DNA of 64,000 nucleotides from Bacillus sp. X1(2014) (GTDB lineage Bacteria > Bacillota > Bacilli > Bacillales_B > DSM-18226): positions 193,046 through 257,045 of the forward strand of contig NZ_VEED01000008.1 in the NCBI RefSeq assembly GCF_007678255.1, read 5' to 3'. Position 1 is the stretch's first letter; each line of letters begins with the position of its first letter. Below the pieces are notes generated by a model that saw nothing but the letters and a program-made list of their open reading frames with translations, was not told the DNA's origin and ran no database searches. Both the position numbers and the translations under genes were made by a program. This document shows, piece after piece, positions 60,480-64,000 of the stretch.

Positions 60480-60950
60480 ATGACGGTTGAGATTGGAATG
60501 CAAGTACCGAATTTTGAGTTGGAGGCCAATACTGGCGAGACGGTAAGTCTATCAAATTTCCGAGGCACCAATATTGTTTTGTATTTTTATCCAAAGGATA
60601 TGACGCCTGGATGTACTACAGAAGCATGTGATTTTCGAGATCAAATTCAACAATTTACTGAAGTGGATGCCGTTATTTTGGGGGTAAGTCCAGACCCTGT
60701 TGACCGTCATCAAAAATTTGTCGAGAAATATGGATTGCCTTTTCTCCTTCTAGCAGATACAGAGCATCAGTTAGCGGATATTTTCGGGGTATGGAAGTTA
60801 AAGAAAAACTTTGGTAAAGAATATATGGGGATCGAGAGGTCTACATTTATTATTGATAAGGAAGGCAACCTTGTGAAAGAATGGAGAAATGTCAAAGTCA
60901 AGGGCCATGTTGATGAGGCTTTAACATACATAAGGGAGCAGCTCAGCTAA
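60480..60950 (+). CDS. bcp: Thioredoxin-dependent thiol peroxidase (BCP peroxiredoxin)
   Basis: 156 residues. Peroxidatic Cys45 and resolving Cys50 (KDMTPGCTTEACDFRD), VLGVSPDPVDRHQKFVEKYGLPFLLLAD and ERSTFIID are diagnostic. It reduces hydrogen peroxide and alkyl peroxides in the cytosol. B. subtilis YgaF is the counterpart and also lies just before perR. ATG is preceded by GGGAGTGG. Confidence 0.92.
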   Translation: MTVEIGMQVPNFELEANTGETVSLSNFRGTNIVLYFYPKDMTPGCTTEACDFRDQIQQFTEVDAVILGVSPDPVDRHQKFVEKYGLPFLLLADTEHQLADIFGVWKLKKNFGKEYMGIERSTFIIDKEGNLVKEWRNVKVKGHVDEALTYIREQLS

Positions 60951-61052
60951 TTCTAACTGAAGCCTATTTTGTAAAGGAAAGGCATTTGTCCAATGCAAGA
61001 AGCGTGAGATTGAATATCATTTTATTAGGGCATACCTCCTCAGATAAAATTT

Positions 61053-61077
61053 GGGTCCATAGTGGCCCCTTTTTTTA
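61053..61077 (+). terminator. Terminator in the bcp-pduO interval
   Basis: GGGTCCA (61053-61059) pairs with TGGCCCC (61063-61069; one mismatch), followed by T7. The rest of 60951-61198 shows no gene or riboswitch that I can recognise. Confidence 0.6.
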
Positions 61078-61198
61078 TGGAGTTAAATAAGATTTGTACA
61101 TTTTGAGTTTTCTAAATATACAAACAGGTGTTATGATGAAAAAAATACTCGCATAATAATATTCCATGAAGTCGCGTTATTAACAGGGGGATAAATTT

Positions 61199-61756
61199 AT
61201 GAAAATTTATACTAAAACCGGTGATAAAGGAACAACTTCACTTATTTATGGAAAAAGAGTGGCAAAAAACGACTTACGTGTGGAAGCATACGGCACTTGT
61301 GATGAAACCAATTCAATGATTGGCCTTGCGCTTAGTTATTTAAATAAGGAAAATTTTCAAGGAAAAGAAATAATTGATACTATTTATCATAAAATACAAA
61401 CAAATCTCTTTCATGTCGGTGCAGAGCTGGCTACACCAAAAGGAATGGAAGTAAAGTGGGCACTTACTTTATCAGATATTGAAGAGTTGGAAAAACAGAT
61501 TGATGAATGGAATGAGGCAATTCCTGAGTTAACAAATTTTATCTTGCCAGGGGGACATCCGGCAGGTGCAGCCTTTCATGTGGCGCGAACAACCGCAAGG
61601 AGGGCAGAAAGATGCGCTGTTGGATTAGGTGATGATGTAAATCCACTTGTATTAGCTTATTTAAATCGACTTTCCGACTTATTGTTTGTGACCGCACGCT
61701 TTGTAAATTATCAACTTAGGGCACCTGAACAGACATTACACGGAAAAGGATTATAG
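61199..61756 (+). CDS. PduO-type corrinoid adenosyltransferase
   Basis: 185 residues, helical trimer-type ATR. Transfers adenosyl from ATP to cob(I)alamin. N-terminal ATP loop IYTKTGDKGTTSLIYGKRVAK, EAYGTCDETNSMIG, and the C-terminal ARTTARRAERCAV and LNRLSDLLFVTARF are family hallmarks. ATG follows GGGGG. Homologous to B. subtilis YvqK, but located beside perR. No cobalamin riboswitch is visible upstream. Confidence 0.9.
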   Translation: MKIYTKTGDKGTTSLIYGKRVAKNDLRVEAYGTCDETNSMIGLALSYLNKENFQGKEIIDTIYHKIQTNLFHVGAELATPKGMEVKWALTLSDIEELEKQIDEWNEAIPELTNFILPGGHPAGAAFHVARTTARRAERCAVGLGDDVNPLVLAYLNRLSDLLFVTARFVNYQLRAPEQTLHGKGL

Positions 61757-61782
61757 CATTACTTGTTAATGAGATAACAATA

Positions 61783-61831
61783 TTGACAAAAGTACAATTT
61801 ACTTAGTAAAATTAAATTATAACAATTATAA
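61783..61831 (+). promoter_or_regulatory. perR promoter with PerR box
   Basis: TTGACA (61783-61788) and TAAAAT (61807-61812) with an 18-nt spacer. TTATAACAATTATAA (61817-61831) matches 14 of 15 positions of the PerR box TTATAATNATTATAA and covers the start of transcription, so PerR should repress itself. Confidence 0.85.
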
Positions 61832-61860
61832 AGTAAGAATATCTTTTAGAAAGAAGGTGC

Positions 61861-62298
61861 ATGGCGATGAATCAGTTAAAAGAAGCGTTGGATACCTTAA
61901 AGGAAACAGGGGTGCGCATTACTCCGCAACGTCATGCGATACTTGAATATTTAATAAACTCGATGTCACATCCTACTGCAGATGATATTTATAAGGCCCT
62001 TGAAGGGAAATTTCCGAATATGAGTGTGGCAACGGTTTACAATAATTTACGAGTATTTCGTGAAGTCGGTCTTGTAAAGGAATTGACTTTCGGGGATGCC
62101 TCAAGCCGATTTGACTTTGTTACATCCCATCATTATCATGTCATCTGTGAACAGTGTGGAAAAATAGTTGACTTTCTATATCCAGGCTTGGATGAAGTGG
62201 AGCACTTAGCTTCCCATGTAACAGGTTTCAAAGTCGAAAATCACCGCATGGAAATCTATGGTTCCTGCCCGGAATGTGCAAGCAAAGAGGTACATTAA
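61861..62298 (+). CDS. perR: Peroxide-responsive repressor PerR
   Basis: 145 residues, Fur family. With the ATG at 61861 the numbering coincides with B. subtilis PerR: regulatory-metal ligands His37, Asp85, His91, His93 and Asp104, and structural zinc cysteines Cys96, Cys99, Cys136 and Cys139. The Asp at 104 (Glu in Fur/Zur) marks it as PerR. DNA-binding helix in [20 protein letters not shown] precedes the ATG. Controls peroxide defence with Fe or Mn as corepressor; hydrogen peroxide oxidises His37/His91. Confidence 0.93.
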   Translation: MAMNQLKEALDTLKETGVRITPQRHAILEYLINSMSHPTADDIYKALEGKFPNMSVATVYNNLRVFREVGLVKELTFGDASSRFDFVTSHHYHVICEQCGKIVDFLYPGLDEVEHLASHVTGFKVENHRMEIYGSCPECASKEVH

Positions 62299-62325
62299 CC
62301 TGGAAGTAGAAGATTTTTGTGAATA

Positions 62326-62392
62326 AAGAAGGAAGACTCAAACCACAGTAGCTTTTTAGCAAAATGGTTTAAGTCTTCCTCTTTTTATTTTT
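62326..62392. terminator. Bidirectional terminator between perR and ygzB
   Basis: GGAAGACTCAAACCA (62331-62345) pairs with TGGTTTAAGTCTTCC (62365-62379; one mismatch), with A-rich and T-rich flanks. Confidence 0.82.
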
Positions 62393-62393
62393 C

Positions 62394-62735
62394 TTATTTT
62401 TTATTATAGGACTCGTCAAATTCCTTGCCTGCTAGATTAGGATCAAGGGTTAATGGTTCCCGACAGTACATACACATATCCACTCTTCCAAGCATTTTTG
62501 TATGCTTTTTGCAGCTAGGGCATGTAACTAGGATTGTTTTTGTTGATAGCATACCAATCCAAAAATAAACAATGGTACTTGCGATAATAAAAAGAAGACC
62601 CAAAATCATAAAAATGGTCATAATAAGTGGAGAAGTTCGAAAAAAGATCCCACCATACATAACAATGAAACCGATAAAAATTAATGATAATGCAAAGGTA
62701 CGAATTTTATTTATTTTACTCGAATATCTTGCCAT
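62394..62735 (-). CDS. ygzB: YgzB-family membrane protein with zinc ribbon
   Basis: 113 residues. Two membrane helices (about 12-32 and 40-62) and a C-terminal zinc-ribbon-like [23 protein letters not shown] 62735 follows GGAGGGAG; an extended frame to 62789 has no ribosome site. Synteny with perR and ygxA agrees with B. subtilis ygzB. Function unknown. Confidence 0.88.
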   Translation of the reverse strand: MARYSSKINKIRTFALSLIFIGFIVMYGGIFFRTSPLIMTIFMILGLLFIIASTIVYFWIGMLSTKTILVTCPSCKKHTKMLGRVDMCMYCREPLTLDPNLAGKEFDESYNKK

Positions 62736-62886
62736 GTTACTCCCTCCTAGAGAAACTATACCATACTTATGGTAAGAAGGAAAAAGCAAGGATGAAGAAT
62801 GTCGAAATTTGTCTCTGGAGAAAGAAGGAGATTTGTTTTCATTGTCGAAGTTATATTGCTACCTGAAAAAAATGGAGGAATGATAG

Positions 62887-63762
62887 ATGGAAGACATCCT
62901 TCGGCCTATTTATCAAGAACGGGCGAGCCAATTGAATACTCTTGGAGTATTGATGGTACAAAAAAAACAAAAGTTAAGTCATATAACAGATTCATTTGAT
63001 GTAATCCTGTTAGTCCTTGTAAAAGAAGCAGAGCAGCCCCAATTTATCAAGCACTATACCTACTCTGATAAAAAGGCAGCCATGCATATCATTACGGAAG
63101 AGCAGTTGAATGAATGGATATTATTAGGCTCGAATCGAAAAATATTTGAATGGCTTTATGAGGCAAAAATTATCTTTGACCGGAACGAATATGTGGCCAA
63201 TTTAAAAACAGAATTGCGTGATTTTCCTTTTAATGGCCGCAAAATAAAAATGGGTATAGAGTTTGCCAAATTGATTCGACGCTATGTGGATGGAAAAGCT
63301 TTATTTGAAGGTCATCAGTTTTTAGATGCATACAATTATGTTGTTCATTCTCTGCATCATCTTGCAAGGTTGGCTGTGCTAGAAAATGGGCTTCATCCAG
63401 AGTTGACTGTTTGGAATCAAGTAAAACAGATCGAGCCTGAAATTTTTAAATTATACGAGGAGCTCGTGTATAGTGAAGAAACGCTTGAAAAAAGATTAGA
63501 ACTATTGTTCCTTGCAAGTGAATTTATGATCCATTCAAGGACAAAAATGGGGACAGGTCATTTTTTAGAAGTGCTAAGCAGCAGGGAAGTTTGGTTATTC
63601 AATGAAATTATGAATGAACAAGAATTAATCCCTTACTCAGTTGATTTAGGCGTATTGCTTGAATATTTAATTGACAAACATTTAATTGATGTAGTGAATA
63701 TAGAAACAAAAGGTCAAGGTGTTTTTCATAGAGGCTATCGTCTTAATAAAAAATCATTGTAA
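62887..63762 (+). CDS. ygxA: YgxA, nucleotidyltransferase-like protein
   Basis: 291 residues. N-terminal part (DSFDVILLVLV, HIITEEQLNEWILLGSNRKIFEWLYEAKIIFDRNEYV) has a nucleotidyltransferase-like fold, then a helical HEPN-like stretch (FLDAYNYVVHSLHHLARLAVLENG) and a C-terminal helical region. Usual polymerase-beta metal motif GSxxxGxxxxxSDxD is not present, so catalytic activity is doubtful. ATG preceded by GGAGG. In B. subtilis it is the last gene before rrnD; the same holds here. Confidence 0.88.
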   Translation: MEDILRPIYQERASQLNTLGVLMVQKKQKLSHITDSFDVILLVLVKEAEQPQFIKHYTYSDKKAAMHIITEEQLNEWILLGSNRKIFEWLYEAKIIFDRNEYVANLKTELRDFPFNGRKIKMGIEFAKLIRRYVDGKALFEGHQFLDAYNYVVHSLHHLARLAVLENGLHPELTVWNQVKQIEPEIFKLYEELVYSEETLEKRLELLFLASEFMIHSRTKMGTGHFLEVLSSREVWLFNEIMNEQELIPYSVDLGVLLEYLIDKHLIDVVNIETKGQGVFHRGYRLNKKSL

Positions 63763-63780
63763 AAAAATAATGAAAACGTA

Positions 63781-63809
63781 TTGACCTTTTAAGAATTACT
63801 TGGTATATT
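63781..63809 (+). promoter_or_regulatory. rRNA operon promoter P1
   Basis: TTGACC (63781-63786) and TATATT (63804-63809), 17-nt spacer, AT-rich upstream. Confidence 0.75.
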
Positions 63810-63868
63810 AATAACCGTCGCTGCGAGACATTAAAGCTTTTGTCTTCGTAAGTGGCGGTTAAAAAATG

Positions 63869-63898
63869 TTGACATTAATAAATGTCATGTGTTATATT
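63869..63898 (+). promoter_or_regulatory. rRNA operon promoter P2
   Basis: TTGACA (63869-63874) and TATATT (63893-63898), 18-nt spacer. Tandem promoters about 89 bp apart are the rule before bacillus rrn operons. Confidence 0.8.
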
Positions 63899-63926
63899 AA
63901 TAAAGTCGCTTACGAGCGGTGGTAAA

Positions 63927-64000
63927 TTGTTCTTTGAAAACTAAACAAACAAAATCGTGCAAACAAACAATAAATTTTAGTTTCTTTTAAGAAACTAAGC
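63927..64000 (+). other. rRNA operon leader with boxA-like sequence; 16S gene beyond the window
   Basis: TTGTTCTTTGAAAACTAAAC (63927-63946) is the antitermination/leader motif common to bacillus rRNA operons. The 16S start (a GAGTTTGATC-type sequence) is not reached before base 64000. Confidence 0.75.

Noticed and set aside
60951..61198. Possible cobalamin riboswitch before the adenosyltransferase gene
   Set aside because: I looked for the B12-box (GCCACTG) and core helices and found none; a terminator hairpin is all that is visible.
62799..62999. 66-codon frame upstream of and overlapping ygxA
   Set aside because: Overlaps the well-supported ygxA start in another frame and has no family resemblance.

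Overview
The window looks like a chromosomal segment of a low-GC, spore-forming member of the Bacillaceae. It carries spore genes (sspK, an sspE-type gamma SASP), PerR and OhrR regulators, and strong AGGAGG ribosome binding sites. From about 37 kb to the right end it follows the Bacillus subtilis yfhD-yfhE-yfhF-recX-yfhH-sspK-yfhJ-yfhP-mutY-yfhS-fabL-sspE-ygaB-ygaC-ygaD-ygaE-gsaB-bcp-perR-ygzB-ygxA-rrn order. Several genes not in that backbone, and the repeat types, suggest Neobacillus or a close relative rather than B. subtilis itself (inference).

Layout. 1-10.4 kb: the 3' end of a GntP-type permease, an HD-GYP phosphodiesterase, a gpx-ohrR peroxide operon, small or truncated genes, a methyltransferase overlapping a short UvrC-like nuclease, a POT peptide transporter, a PAS-GGDEF cyclase and a MerR/TipAS regulator. 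10.7-16.4 kb: a peptide ABC importer (D-F-A-B-C order). 16.5-17.9 kb: shikimate kinase and 3-dehydroquinase. 18-30.4 kb: an entire arginine pathway, argC-J-B-D-carA-carB-argF followed by argG-argH, with ARG boxes over both promoters and a CcpA-type cre upstream. 30.5-32.8 kb: a nitrilase-like amidohydrolase and two GNAT proteins. 32.8-34.3 kb: a SAM-I riboswitch controlling a homoserine dehydrogenase. 34.5-37.1 kb: a LamG-glycosyltransferase fusion and a second glycosyltransferase. 37.1-47.2 kb: the yfh/sspE block, interrupted by an SDR gene and a decayed IS3-family element that sits exactly in the loop of a terminator hairpin. 47.4-63.8 kb: ygaC-ygaD-ygaE, a glutamate synthase large subunit with no small subunit beside it, hemL, a three-gene ABC-2 exporter, a small ion channel, bcp, a cobalamin adenosyltransferase, perR, ygzB and ygxA. 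The last 240 bp hold tandem promoters and the leader of a ribosomal RNA operon whose 16S gene lies beyond the window.

How the genes work together. Glutamate synthase could supply glutamate to the arginine cluster; both have a consensus cre site upstream, so carbon status may be coupled to both (inference). The peroxide-defence genes gpx-ohrR, bcp and perR show recognisable control sites or linkage. Two c-di-GMP genes of opposite activity (HD-GYP and GGDEF) lie 5.5 kb apart.

No CRISPR array, prophage, toxin-antitoxin or defence island was seen, and no clearly new multi-gene system. The candidates most worth following are the LamG-glycosyltransferase pair, the amidohydrolase/double-GNAT trio, the leader of the glutamate synthase gene, and the IS insertion.
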